Shown: positions 8,823-17,607, counted from the stretch's first letter. The stretch is 64,000 bases of DNA from Methanobacteriota archaeon (GCA_016841625.1 JAENYU010000004.1:1-64000), one strand, 5' to 3'. Numbers and translations are program-made. The notes: generated from the letters alone by a model not told the origin.

Positions 8823-9824
8823 AACTGGAGTAATTGTTTTATCCGCCAGGATTTTGTCTATGACTTCGTCGCTGGTGACGTTGTCCCGGGCAGCGTCAAA
8901 AGACAGGATGATCCTGTGGCGGAGGACCGGGAGGGTCATGAAGTCGATATCCTCTTTGTCGACATATCTCCGGTTGGCGAGAAACGCGTTTGCCTTTGCA
9001 CAGAGGATCAGGGCAATCGATGCTCTGGGGGAAGCCCCCGCTTCAATCAGTTCAGGCATGTTCCTGGTCCTGTTAACGATATCAATTGCGTATTTTTTGA
9101 GCTTGTTGGAAATCGGGATTCTCCGGGTGATCTCCTGGAGTTCGATGAAGGTCTGCCTGTCTATGCACTTTTGGACAGTCGGCCTGAAAGCTTCAGCGTA
9201 GCGGTTTACTATCTCGAATTCTTCGTCCGGGTTCGGGTATGTCAGGAGGATTTTCATTAAGAACCTGTCAAGCTGGGCTTCGGGCAAAGCGTAGGTCCCT
9301 TCCATTTCAAGCGGGTTCTGGGTTGCAAGGATAAAGAAAGGTTTGTCCAGGGCATATGTTGTGTTTGCCACAGTGACCTGTTTTTCCTGCATTGCTTCGA
9401 GCATCGCAGACTGGGTCTTGGGAGATGCGCGGTTGATTTCGTCCGCAAGGACAATATTTGCAAAGACGGGGCCCAGCTTGAACTGGAAACGTTTGCCACC
9501 TTTTTCGTCTTCTTCAATGATATCGGTCCCTGTGATATCCGAAGGCATAAGGTCAGGCGTACACTGGATCCTGCTGAACCTCATGTTCATAATCTGGGAT
9601 ATGGTGGATATGGTCAGGGTTTTTCCCAGCCCCGGGTTGCTTTCGACCAGGACATGCCCTTCGCACAGCATTGCTATGAGGATCTGCTGGACCATTTCTT
9701 TTTGCCCGACGATAGCGTTTCCAACTTCTTTGAAGATGGTTTTGAAAATCTCCGGGGCCCTTTCGTAAGTTGGTTTTAAGTCAAGTTCCGAGTTATCCAG
9801 CTGGATTTCCTGTTCATATCTCAT
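8814..9824 (-). CDS. MoxR-family AAA+ ATPase
   Basis: A full-length MoxR ATPase of 336 aa. The P-loop is SNPGLGKT at 62-69; the first glycine usual in MoxR (G-x-P-G-x-G-K-T) is replaced by serine. Walker B VLADEINR is at about 125-132, followed by the family-typical ASPKTQSAMLEAMQE. Sensor 1 FILATQNP and arginine-finger region ALPEAQLDRF come next, then the C-terminal lid with SPRAS. It is the second gene of the VWA operon, 15 bp after the preceding membrane protein gene. MoxR proteins remodel or load VWA-domain partners, three of which are encoded downstream. Confidence 0.93.
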   Translation of the reverse strand: MRYEQEIQLDNSELDLKPTYERAPEIFKTIFKEVGNAIVGQKEMVQQILIAMLCEGHVLVESNPGLGKTLTISTISQIMNMRFSRIQCTPDLMPSDITGTDIIEEDEKGGKRFQFKLGPVFANIVLADEINRASPKTQSAMLEAMQEKQVTVANTTYALDKPFFILATQNPLEMEGTYALPEAQLDRFLMKILLTYPNPDEEFEIVNRYAEAFRPTVQKCIDRQTFIELQEITRRIPISNKLKKYAIDIVNRTRNMPELIEAGASPRASIALILCAKANAFLANRRYVDKEDIDFMTLPVLRHRIILSFDAARDNVTSDEVIDKILADKTITPVLE

Positions 9825-9839
9825 ATTGAAACTCCGTTC

Positions 9840-10706
9840 TCAAGACGAAAGGTCTTCAAAGTATTGCTTTATCATAGGCTCGTATTCTTCCGGCAGGTTT
9901 TCCGTGTATGTCTGGCTGTAACTGAAATTATCGTTAAATTTGTCAGGATTTTCCCCAAACTCATTTTCGGTATCCACATCGGTCCGGCTTGTAAACCCGA
10001 GCCCCAGGCTCGGATTGATTTCCATCTCAACCTGTTCCCCGTTTTTTATGATGAGAGCTTCTGCTTTAAATGCAGTATCAGGGGCAACTTCTCTTTCGGT
10101 TTCTTCGTCAAATGTGGTTTCGGGTATATCCGGGATGTTCCCCATAATATCGTCCATTAGCTGGCTGGGGGATACATCAAAGCTGAAACCCTGGTGTATA
10201 CAGAAAACGATCGCTCCGCAGGTCAGCAGCAATATTATGAATGATCTTAACATCTCTTTGCGCGGGGATATTTTTTTGATCTTGATACCGGTCAGCTGCT
10301 TATGCACGTCTTCAAGCAGTTTCTTTGTAACTATGTTGATATTCTGCCTGTTATCGTATGCTGTGCTCAGTCTTGTCCTGAGTTCGGGAAAACCTCTTTC
10401 GAGCCTGTTGATCAGACCAACTCTTCTTTTTTTGTTAAACAGCTCGAAGCCCGCATAGGCTGCAGGAGTCAGTATCATTGCCTCGACAGCCATAAAAAGG
10501 ATGTAAAACCGGTAAGGATCGATGTATCCCTGGGTTTTTATAAACGTCTTTAATTCTGGAAAATAGTTTACAAGTTTGTACCCGTCAAACAAAATTACCA
10601 GCAGGAACAACAGAGCAAATATTTCTGCCGCCTGTAAAAATCCGAGAATCCAGCAAGACCGCTTCAGGTACTTTTTGTATTTTTCCAGCAGGGACACAAC
10701 AAGCAT
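9840..10706 (-). CDS. Membrane protein opening the MoxR/VWA operon
   Basis: This 288-aa protein is not a family I can name. Three hydrophobic segments are visible (about 16-42, 66-90 and 153-172), leaving a cytoplasmic loop (KKRRVGLINRLERGFPELRTRLSTAYDN) of about 60 residues between the second and third and an acidic external C-terminus rich in E, D and N. The RLERGFPELRTRLSTAYD stretch resembles the loop of the DUF4175-like proteins often found beside MoxR/DUF58 genes. Its place as first gene, 15 bp before moxR, suggests that it anchors the complex in the membrane. The role is inference from context. Confidence 0.7.
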   Translation of the reverse strand: MLVVSLLEKYKKYLKRSCWILGFLQAAEIFALLFLLVILFDGYKLVNYFPELKTFIKTQGYIDPYRFYILFMAVEAMILTPAAYAGFELFNKKRRVGLINRLERGFPELRTRLSTAYDNRQNINIVTKKLLEDVHKQLTGIKIKKISPRKEMLRSFIILLLTCGAIVFCIHQGFSFDVSPSQLMDDIMGNIPDIPETTFDEETEREVAPDTAFKAEALIIKNGEQVEMEINPSLGLGFTSRTDVDTENEFGENPDKFNDNFSYSQTYTENLPEEYEPMIKQYFEDLSS

Positions 10707-11039
10707 AATAATCTCAAACCAGGGTTGTAATTTAGTAATTATATTGTGGATGTTACTAAAAAAACTTTGCGAACAATTTCATTATTGATCGGATATATTT
10801 CCAGATGAAAACTCATTACTAATTATATTGAGCAGGCAAATCTTTAATAAGATATTAATTTTTGATATAATATTTTCGAGGAACTTAAAAATTTTTTCGT
10901 GTCTTATTTTCCTTTAAAGTTATTTAAAAGAGGATATTAACCCTTTGATTTGAGTAGAAAAGATTAAATATTTGTTTATTTCAAGGGCGAAAAATCCAGT
11001 TTAGAAACATATTTATTAAAGTATATCAGGATGTATATA
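10707..11039. promoter_or_regulatory. AT-rich upstream region of the MoxR/VWA operon
   Basis: About 330 bp of very AT-rich DNA with no gene. A minus-strand TATA-like sequence (CAATATAATTA, about 10738-10748) lies roughly 35 bp before the operon's first ATG and is the best promoter candidate. Nothing else is distinct. Confidence 0.35.
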
Positions 11040-11294
11040 TTAATTTTTGAATATAAAATGATACCCGGCATGTAAGCTTATATTGGACAATGTGTTTTTA
11101 TCCTGCATTCTTAAAATGAATCTTTTTAATAGCTTCTTTTTCAAAAAAGTGGGTCTGAAAATAAAATCATTAAAAAATTTGTATTGATACTCTTCCCTGA
11201 TTCTTATCACTTCAATATTTGTAGTTACGGCATCGGCAAAGACACCGTACGAGTGCCCGGATTCGTCTTCATCCGGTGGAATCTTCGGCTTCAT
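11040..11294 (-). CDS. Small hypothetical ORF, possibly a gene remnant
   Basis: An 84-codon reading frame starts with KPKIPPDEDESGHSYGVFAD, which looks protein-like, and then becomes rich in K, F and I with no recognisable domain. No convincing ribosome binding site is seen. It may be the 5' remnant of a larger decayed gene, since it lies between AT-rich DNA and an ABC ATPase relic. I cannot assign a function, and it may not be expressed. Confidence 0.25.
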   Translation of the reverse strand: MKPKIPPDEDESGHSYGVFADAVTTNIEVIRIREEYQYKFFNDFIFRPTFLKKKLLKRFILRMQDKNTLSNISLHAGYHFIFKN

Positions 11295-11412
11295 CGGTCA
11301 CATAAAAAAACATATTCACTTCATCATCACCTGAAACTCATGTAAAAAAGTAGGGGAGCTTCACATAAATATTTTGAAAATGATGTGGAGCCTCAGGTCA
11401 ACTTTACTTTGG

Positions 11413-11575
11413 AAAAATGATGGTGGGGGAATGGGCAAGCACCCGGGCAATTGAGACTCGCTGCTGCACACCACTCATTTAGGGGGGGACCTGCTTCAAC
11501 CTGTCTTCAAGCCCAACGGCAGTCAGCATCGCAGAGGTAATGACATTTAGCTCTGAAGGCGTGAAGTCCCCCTCC
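11413..11575 (-). pseudogene. Relic of a MacB/LolD-type ABC ATPase gene
   Basis: The minus strand encodes SAMLTAVGLEDRLKQVPP, a stop, then MSGVQQRVSIARVLAHSPTI. This matches the middle of the intact ABC ATPase encoded at 12125-12898 (EILTAVGLGDRLAQLPSKMS, GGQQQRVSIARALAHSPI), including most of the ABC signature. The nucleotide match to 12298-12420 is high over the core. The copy lacks Walker A, Walker B and D-loop regions and has an in-frame TAA and a lost glutamine codon. It is a decayed partial duplicate lying downstream of the SnoaL-like gene. Confidence 0.8.
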
Positions 11576-11606
11576 TCAACAGCCAAAGGAGGTCAGGAGG
11601 GTTAGT

Positions 11607-12035
11607 TCACCCCTGGTCTCCAGGCATAGGAAAGATACCTAGCTGCTGCATCAGACCCAAAAGGTTAGCCTCAGCCCATAGTTCAGTAATCTTACCGTCC
11701 TTAATGCGAAAGATCTCTATGCCAGTCATGGTTATCGGTTTGCCTGTAGCCGGTAAACCCATGAAATTGCCTTTATGTATTCCGCGAGCTGTAAAGCGAG
11801 CAACTACTTTATCACCCTCAGCAACCATGTCTTCAATTGTAACATTGAGATGCTCGAAGGCTGCCCTGCATGTGGTAATTGTTTCATTCATCCCCTCGAT
11901 TCCCGGAGAGGCAGGAAGAGGTGCATGCATAACGAAATTAGCTGACAGTAACTCATCAGCAGCACTCAAATTTCCCTTAGATGGTCCTTCTTCAAAAAAT
12001 CGGCGAACTATTGCTTTGTTTTCTTCCGTAGACAT
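11607..12035 (-). CDS. SnoaL-like (NTF2-fold) protein
   Basis: A 142-aa protein of the SnoaL-like polyketide cyclase/ester cyclase family. The opening ENKAIVRRFFEEGPSKGNL, the mid-section HAPLPASPGIEGMNETITTCRAAF, and the signature GDKVVARFTARGIHKGNFMGLPATGKPITMTGIEIFRIKDGKITELW are typical of these small cone-shaped proteins. An in-frame GTG lies 12 bp upstream (12047), but GTGAGG overlaps it and is ideally spaced for the ATG at 12035, which I prefer. The gene lies between the ABC ATPase and a relic copy of that ATPase, so it was probably dropped into the locus by the same rearrangement. The substrate cannot be told from sequence. Confidence 0.88.
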   Translation of the reverse strand: MSTEENKAIVRRFFEEGPSKGNLSAADELLSANFVMHAPLPASPGIEGMNETITTCRAAFEHLNVTIEDMVAEGDKVVARFTARGIHKGNFMGLPATGKPITMTGIEIFRIKDGKITELWAEANLLGLMQQLGIFPMPGDQG

Positions 12036-12124
12036 TTTTTTCCTCACTTTTTAAAATACAAAGGTAATATCGATTCAGTTCCAATATCTAATGATAATTC
12101 CAAAAAATGTTGAGTGTATTCTAT

Positions 12125-12898
12125 TTATTGCTCTAACATCCCGTCCTTCAGCTTGATCACCCTGTCAGTATACGCAGCATGCCATTCCTCATGCGTGACC
12201 ATCACGATCGTCTGCCCGTATTCCGTATTGAACTTCTTGAACAGGTCCAGGACTTCCTTTGAGGTCTCGGAATCCAGGTTTGCACAGGGCTCATCGGCGA
12301 AAAGGATGATTGGGGAATGGGCAAGCGCCCGGGCAATTGAGACTCGCTGCTGCTGACCGCCGCTCATTTTGGAGGGGAGTTGTGCAAGGCGGTCCCCCAG
12401 GCCGACTGCGGTCAGGATTTCGGCTGCGGCGGACTCGTATTCTGCTTTGCTTTTGCCCTGCATCATGAGGGAGAGGTAGACGTTTTCGGCGGCGGAAAGT
12501 TCGGGGAGGAGGGCGTAGTCCTGGAAAACATAGCCCAGGTTGTGGAGGCGGAATTTTCCTTTTTCTTTTTCGGGAAGTGTAGAGGTGTCAGTACCGTCTA
12601 TTACGACTTTCCCGGAGTTTGGGGTATCCAGGATTCCGAGCTGGTTTAAGAGGGTGGTCTTGCCCGAGCCGCTGGGGCCCATGATTGCGACGAATTCCCC
12701 GCGCCGGATATTGACGGAAACACCACGGAGTGCCCTGACCTGCACTTCGCCCATCCGGAAGGTTCGGACAATATCCATACCTTCGATGATGATGTCGTTT
12801 TTTTGGATCTTTGATTCATTTTCCCTTTCATTTTCTCTTTCATTTTCTCTTTCATTTTCTCTTTCATTTTCTCTTTCATTTTCCCTTTCATTTTCCAT
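12125..12898 (-). CDS. ABC transporter ATP-binding protein (MacB/LolD-like)
   Basis: A 257-aa ATPase of the MacB/LolD/FtsE group. Walker A (GPSGSGKTTLLNQLG), Q-loop (YVFQDYALLPELSAAENV), signature (MSGGQQQRVSIARALAHSP), Walker B (IILFADEPCANLDSET) and H-loop (VMVTHE) are all intact. The protein begins with a tail of six ENER tetrapeptides plus ENE, encoded by a 12-bp tandem repeat. The tail is translated, since GGGAGGTGA lies 5 nt before this ATG. It pairs with the permease gene 15 bp upstream and the exported CARD-like protein before that. Such systems move lipoproteins or other envelope molecules or act as mechanotransmitters; the substrate is unknown. Confidence 0.94.
   Translation of the reverse strand: MENERENERENERENERENERENERENESKIQKNDIIIEGMDIVRTFRMGEVQVRALRGVSVNIRRGEFVAIMGPSGSGKTTLLNQLGILDTPNSGKVVIDGTDTSTLPEKEKGKFRLHNLGYVFQDYALLPELSAAENVYLSLMMQGKSKAEYESAAAEILTAVGLGDRLAQLPSKMSGGQQQRVSIARALAHSPIILFADEPCANLDSETSKEVLDLFKKFNTEYGQTIVMVTHEEWHAAYTDRVIKLKDGMLEQ
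12818..12897 (-). repeat. 12-bp in-frame tandem repeat encoding ENER
   Basis: Six and a half copies of a 12-bp unit (GAAAGAGAAAAT on the coding strand) open the ABC ATPase gene. The unit length is a multiple of three, so changes in copy number would vary tail length without breaking the frame. Most copies are identical, with a few silent changes at the outer ones. Confidence 0.9.
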
Positions 12899-12913
12899 AT
12901 TTTCACCTCCCTC

Positions 12914-14119
12914 TCATTTGTCCCATATCAGTTCCAGGAGGTCTTTTTGTGCCAGTTTGTAGGCCGGGATCACGGAGCCAACGATGGAAGCCAGGAAGAG
13001 GAGGACTGCCCGGTTTATGGCTTCGGCGTCGTCCAGTTTCAGGCTCATGGTTCCGAGGGGGATGTCCACCGGGTGGGCTACCGTATAGGGGACAAGCCCG
13101 AAACGCATGAAGCAGTAGCCCAGGATAACCCCGGTGCCCGCATAGAGCATGGCCTGGAGCACGAATGATGCCACAATCACGTTCTGCTCGATCCCGATGG
13201 CTTTCTGGACGCCGATCTGGCGCTTTTTATTGACGATGTTTACGTAGATGACCACGAAGATTATCACAAAGGCGATCAGGAGCCCGATTGCGTTCATGAT
13301 GTTCCGGATAAGGCCCAGGGTGTTTTCGATCAGGCGGAGGATTCCGGCAAACTCGTGCCAGGTGCGGATGTTTTCCCTGACGCCCAGGGAAAGAAGGGCC
13401 ATCCGGGTCTCGTACTCGTCGGTGCCTGCGGTGGTCCTGACAGCTATTTCCTGGGCAAGGTCCTGGTTTTCCACGCCCAGCATCTCTTCCAGGTCGGCCC
13501 TGTTTATGTAGGCTGAGGCATCAGCCATGAAGTAGCGGGTTGTGTAGATTCCTTTTACCCTGAACTCCCGGGTTTTTCCTTCGATGGTAAGCTCCACGGT
13601 ATCTCCTACTTCCACCCCGCCAAGAGACCTCGATTCCATCAGGGCTCCAAAGCCTCCCGAAACTTCCCGGCCCAGGATGATCTCTCCCCTGTCGGGCCTG
13701 CTCAGGAATTCCCCGCTTATGATTGCGTCTTCTATGGCCGTTACAAAGCTCTCGTCTGTCGGGTCAATTCCGTATACCGTGCCTCCCATTTCCTTTTCCT
13801 TGTAGCGGAAGTTCCCGGAGGTCTTAAGGCGGGCGGTGGTCCCGATAACCCTAGGGAGGCTTTCGATCTTCTTCTGGAGGGCTGAAGCGTCCTCAATATA
13901 ACGCTGTTCTTCCTCGGGCTCGATCACGACATTTCCTGTCTGGTAGTCCACCATAAGCTCGTTGAACTTGAGCGTGACCCCGGCAAGCATGCTCGAGAAG
14001 AGCACCAGCTGCACGAAGATCAGGGTCAGTACAAAGATTGTAAAGATCGTGATCCCTTTATTGCCCCTCGTTATGGAACGGCCGGCAAGGAAGAAGGAAA
14101 CTTTCGCTTTTTCAAGCAT
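12914..14119 (-). CDS. ABC transporter permease (FtsX/MacB-like)
   Basis: A 401-aa permease with the MacB/FtsX layout: one N-terminal membrane helix (about 21-45), a long external MacB_PCD-like domain (about 50-260) with QTGNVVIEP and ILGREVSGGFGA, then three helices at about 270-300, 315-340 and 375-395. The FtsX-type region includes NKKRQIGVQKAIGIEQ, the cytoplasmic loop typical of the family. It lies between the exported CARD-like protein gene and the ATPase gene on the same strand, and together they form one transport or mechanotransmission unit. Confidence 0.92.
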   Translation of the reverse strand: MLEKAKVSFFLAGRSITRGNKGITIFTIFVLTLIFVQLVLFSSMLAGVTLKFNELMVDYQTGNVVIEPEEEQRYIEDASALQKKIESLPRVIGTTARLKTSGNFRYKEKEMGGTVYGIDPTDESFVTAIEDAIISGEFLSRPDRGEIILGREVSGGFGALMESRSLGGVEVGDTVELTIEGKTREFRVKGIYTTRYFMADASAYINRADLEEMLGVENQDLAQEIAVRTTAGTDEYETRMALLSLGVRENIRTWHEFAGILRLIENTLGLIRNIMNAIGLLIAFVIIFVVIYVNIVNKKRQIGVQKAIGIEQNVIVASFVLQAMLYAGTGVILGYCFMRFGLVPYTVAHPVDIPLGTMSLKLDDAEAINRAVLLFLASIVGSVIPAYKLAQKDLLELIWDK

Positions 14120-14197
14120 AATCAGGCATCCTGCTCTATTTCTTGCTCTGTTTCTTGCTCTGTTTCTTATGTTGTTCCGGAGCTCAGAGCTTTTGTT

Positions 14198-15514
14198 TCA
14201 GAGCTTTCCTTTCTTCTTCATGAAAAAGACTGCCACGGCAAGCACGACCAGCACTCCGATTAGAAGCGGGACCTTGCTGTTCGAATCGTTAATCACGTTT
14301 ACCGTCAGGTCTTCGCTTAGCTGGTGCTGCCCGAAATCGTCATCGTATTCCACAAGCAGGGTGACTTCATGCTCCCCGGTTTTTTCAGGGATGAAGGTAA
14401 AGACTGCCGGGGCGTCATCGTCCTTTTCGAGCCTGCCCAAAAAAGCGCTGGTGGAGCCACTGGCATCGAGCCCTTCAAGTTTTGCCTTTACGAAGCGGGC
14501 TTCTCCTTCGCCCACGTTCTCCAGCCTGACGATCATGGATACTTTCTGGCCCTTCACCGGGATTTCGGGGTCGAATTTCAGGCTTCCGATATCTACCTCG
14601 GCTTTGTGCAGTACGTTGATCCCTATTTCCTGGGCCTTGTCGATCCGCAGGGTCTCGGCTTCGTTCGAAGCGGTTATCCGGAGGGGAATCTTGTAAGGCT
14701 GCACTTCGGCGTTGCTCCCGAGCAGCAGCTTGAAGGAAAGGTTTTCCGAACTTCCCACCTCCAGTTTTTCCAGGAAACGGACGTTATCTTCCAGGCTAAT
14801 GATTGGGGAGGACCCGTTCATATCCAGCATGACCCGCACGTTCTTTGCGTCCCCGTTCCCGGCGTTTTTCACCGTTGTCCGGAGGTAGAACTCCTGATTC
14901 GGGACCAGGGAATCCGAAGACGGATTTTCACTCCCCACCAGCCCTGCAGGAATAATCTGCGTGCCCACTAGCACAAGGTCCGGGTTTCCTTCCACAAGGA
15001 CCGGGATCCGCTTTGAAAAACTAGCCATGTTGCCGTCTTCGATAGTAAACTCGAGCTGGTGGACGCCCGAAGTGGCTCTAGAATCGACCTGGAAATGGAA
15101 GTTCAGCTCCACTTTAGAGCGCTGCCGGATCTGGTCGATCTTAAAGATGCGTTCGGTGTTGGTACCGGAACCGTAGACCTTTGAGGTGCTGTACTTAAAA
15201 ATAAAAGGGTCAATTTCCTCAATTCCGATTTTCACGTTCTCAGCCGGATCATTCCCCGTATTTTCGATGTTGATCCTGATCAGCAGGTCTTCCCCGGGCC
15301 TTGACGGGTTCGGGGTTATTTCCGCGACTTCTACCTCCAGCCGGGTGTCTCCTGATATGACGGTTGCAGCAGCAGAGGCTGGTATGAGTGCCAGGATTGT
15401 GATTATCATCAGTACGGCAGCCGTGAAACGGAAGGTGGCCAAGGGGGCTTTATTTATTTTTGCGCATCTCCTTTTCACAGCTCGGGGGTTTTTTTCTGAG
15501 TTGGTGAACTTCAT
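14198..15514 (-). CDS. Exported CARD/COG1361-like protein with C-terminal anchor
   Basis: The protein has a signal or anchor helix near residues 27-48 ending in ASAAA, then several Ig-like repeats of the COG1361/CARDB type: phrases such as NIENTGNDPAENVKIGI, TVKNAGNGDAKNVRVMLD and RLENVGEGEARFVKAKLEG recur at about 100-residue intervals. A membrane helix and a basic MKKKGKL tail close it. Its place before the permease and ATPase genes is common in methanogens and suggests it is the external partner of that ABC system. In-frame TTG codons lie upstream, but AAAGGA is best spaced for the ATG at 15514. Confidence 0.87.
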   Translation of the reverse strand: MKFTNSEKNPRAVKRRCAKINKAPLATFRFTAAVLMIITILALIPASAAATVISGDTRLEVEVAEITPNPSRPGEDLLIRINIENTGNDPAENVKIGIEEIDPFIFKYSTSKVYGSGTNTERIFKIDQIRQRSKVELNFHFQVDSRATSGVHQLEFTIEDGNMASFSKRIPVLVEGNPDLVLVGTQIIPAGLVGSENPSSDSLVPNQEFYLRTTVKNAGNGDAKNVRVMLDMNGSSPIISLEDNVRFLEKLEVGSSENLSFKLLLGSNAEVQPYKIPLRITASNEAETLRIDKAQEIGINVLHKAEVDIGSLKFDPEIPVKGQKVSMIVRLENVGEGEARFVKAKLEGLDASGSTSAFLGRLEKDDDAPAVFTFIPEKTGEHEVTLLVEYDDDFGQHQLSEDLTVNVINDSNSKVPLLIGVLVVLAVAVFFMKKKGKL

Positions 15515-15571
15515 AAACAACAATCCTTTCTGGATAAATGAACTTAACAGGTAAAAATCTGTGGGAATGGC

Positions 15572-15714
15572 TTATAACCCACATTTCTACCCCCTGCCAA
15601 GAGGGGAACATAATTCATGTATGTTGGCCAATTACTTAACAGAATATCAACGAAGTAACACATTTGTACCATGATTTTGTACAAAAATGCCATAATTAGA
15701 AATGTGGGTTATAA
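15572..15714. mobile_element. MITE, copy 1 (143 bp)
   Basis: The element is bounded by inverted repeats TTATAACCCACATTTCTA and TAGAAATGTGGGTTATAA. It contains no gene. A second copy in the opposite orientation lies at 17930-18069 and matches over its whole length. The ends fall on TA, as for IS630/mariner-mobilised MITEs. It lies between the CARD-like protein gene and the first AGCS transporter gene. Confidence 0.85.
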
Positions 15715-15769
15715 CCGTTGCACTTTGTTTGCAACCTGCATAAGGTTGTATACCCAATTTCTCCAGCCT

Positions 15770-15915
15770 TATTCCGGTTTCTTGTTTTCAGTTTCTTGAT
15801 TTCAGCTGCCTGTTTTCAGCTGCCTGTTTTCAGCTGCCTGTTTTCAGTTTATTCCTGCTTTCAGCTGCCTACTTTCAGCTGCCTGCTTTCAGTTTCTTCC
15901 TGCTTTCGGCCGCCT
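15770..15915. repeat. Imperfect TTTCAGCTGCC tandem repeat
   Basis: About ten imperfect copies of a short unit (TTTTCAGCTGCCTG and variants) run into the 3' end of the AGCS transporter gene at 15920. On the minus strand they read CAGGCAGCTGAAAA. No coding role is evident. Confidence 0.7.
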
Positions 15916-15919
15916 GCAT

Positions 15920-17296
15920 TCAGCTCCCCGATTTCAGGTTCTCGAAATACTTCCCGGTCTCGGCCACAATAACCTTCCTGAGAGCCAGCAGGGCAATCAG
16001 GTTCGGGAAAGCCATGAGCCCGTTTACGATATCTGCCAGGATCCAGATTACGTCAAGGGTCAGGAAGGCGCCGGAGGCAACAATGAGAATGTAAAGTATT
16101 TTGTAAGGAAGGATCCCCCTCACCCCGAAGAGGAACTCCGTGCAGCGTTCCCCGTAATAGTTCCAACCGATGATGGTGGTAAAAGCAAAGAAGATCAGGC
16201 CCACGGTTACGATGTAGCTTCCGATATCCGCAAGCACGGTGGAAAAGGCGTAGCTGGTCATGTAAGCCCCCTCAAGGTCCCCTGTCCAGGAATCCGTCAT
16301 GATGAGCACGGTCCCGGTCATAACACAGACGACAATTGTATCAAAAAAGGTCCCTGTCATGGAGATCAGGCCCTGTTTTGCCGGATCCTTTACCTTTGCG
16401 GCTGCGGCTGCAATGGGGGTGCTTCCCAGGCCCGCTTCGTTTGAGAAAATCCCCCGTGAAATCCCCAGCCGGACTGCAAGCATCACGCTGGCTCCCAGGA
16501 ACCCTCCCCGTGCCGCAGTCTCGGTAAAAGCTGAACTGATAATAAGGGAAAAGGTTGCAGGAATCCTGTCAAGGTTCAGCCCGATAATTATCACGCAGCC
16601 AAGCACGTACGCAATTGCCATGAAAGGCACCATGAACTGGGCGACTGCTGCAATCCTTTTGATCCCGCCGAGGGTCACGAAAGCCACAAGCAGGCTCAGT
16701 ACAGCCGCAGTCAGGACTTCCGGGATATCAAAAGCAATCCGTGCCGAGTCCACGATGGCGTTTACCTGCGGGAAAGTCCCGATCCCGAAAAGTGCCACAT
16801 TAAGCCCGAAAAAGGCAAAGAGCGGGGCAAGCACCCTGCCGTACCACTTTCCTGCAAGCCCGTTCTTTATATAATACATCGGCCCCCCGGACATCTGCCC
16901 GTTAGCATCCACGGTCCTGTACCTGACTGCCAGGAGGGCTTCGGAATACATGGTCGCCATCCCGAAAAAAGCCGCAAGAAACATCCAGAAAAGCGCCCCC
17001 GGCCCACCCATCTTGACCGCAGTCGCCACCCCAACGATGTTTCCGGTCCCGATAGTCGCCGAAAGCGCCGTACTGAGCGCCGCAAAGCTTGAGACGTCCC
17101 CCAGGACTCCAGCTTCGGATTTTCTAGAATTCAGGACATATTTGAGAGCAAGCGGCAGCCTGAAGATCTGGATCAACCCCAGCCGTATCGTCAGGAAAAT
17201 CCCTGTCCCCACCAGCAAAATCAGGAGAGGGGGCCCCCAGATAAAACTGTCTATCCTCGTCAAAACGTCCAGTATGTCCATACCCAGCAGTTCCAT
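15920..17296 (-). CDS. AGCS-family alanine/glycine:Na+ symporter, copy 1
   Basis: A full-length member of the alanine-or-glycine:cation symporter family. Family marks are WGPPLLILLVGTGIFLTIRL near the N-terminus, the signature ALSATIGTGNIVGVATAV with GGPGALFWMFLAAFFGMATMYSEALLAVRYR, and GISRGIFSNEAGLGSTPIAAAAAK. Ten to eleven membrane helices are expected. An in-frame GTG at 17341 would add 15 residues, but the ATG at 17296 has AGGA before it and aligns with the start of the paralogue at 20457-21923. The two copies are very similar, and a mobile-element island separates them. Substrate is most likely alanine or glycine, by family. Confidence 0.93.
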   Translation of the reverse strand: MELLGMDILDVLTRIDSFIWGPPLLILLVGTGIFLTIRLGLIQIFRLPLALKYVLNSRKSEAGVLGDVSSFAALSTALSATIGTGNIVGVATAVKMGGPGALFWMFLAAFFGMATMYSEALLAVRYRTVDANGQMSGGPMYYIKNGLAGKWYGRVLAPLFAFFGLNVALFGIGTFPQVNAIVDSARIAFDIPEVLTAAVLSLLVAFVTLGGIKRIAAVAQFMVPFMAIAYVLGCVIIIGLNLDRIPATFSLIISSAFTETAARGGFLGASVMLAVRLGISRGIFSNEAGLGSTPIAAAAAKVKDPAKQGLISMTGTFFDTIVVCVMTGTVLIMTDSWTGDLEGAYMTSYAFSTVLADIGSYIVTVGLIFFAFTTIIGWNYYGERCTEFLFGVRGILPYKILYILIVASGAFLTLDVIWILADIVNGLMAFPNLIALLALRKVIVAETGKYFENLKSGS

Positions 17297-17341
17297 CGAA
17301 TTCCTGACCCCTGTCGGTAGCAATAAGTAAAGATTCCCCAC

Positions 17342-17607
17342 TCATTATTTGTGTAAGATTGGTTTTAAAGGTTGATGTCGGAGGGGCAGTAAGTACGATC
17401 CTGTAAGTAGGATTTTGTCTGTTTTTGAGTCTGCCGAACCCAGTCAGACCCTGGGTTTTTTGGGAACAGGGTTCCCACTTGGCAGCCAGCCCCGTGCCCA
17501 CCCCCGTTCGCGAAGTGAACGGCTTTTCCCTGAAAATTGAATAAATGAAGAATTATTACTCAGTCCATCCCGAGACTTTTCGATTTATAAGGTTAGCCGG
17601 GTAACGG
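17342..17607. other. Intergenic region with palindromes
   Basis: No gene is seen. It holds TGGGAAC-agg-GTTCCCA (17461-17477) and CCGTTC-n7-GAACGG (17504-17522). The latter is related to the hairpin at 1812-1831, with matching flanks. Confidence 0.4.

Noticed and set aside
12811-13110. Plus-strand frame rich in FHFLFHF repeats
   Set aside because: It is the antisense of the ENER-coding repeat and the permease gene end.
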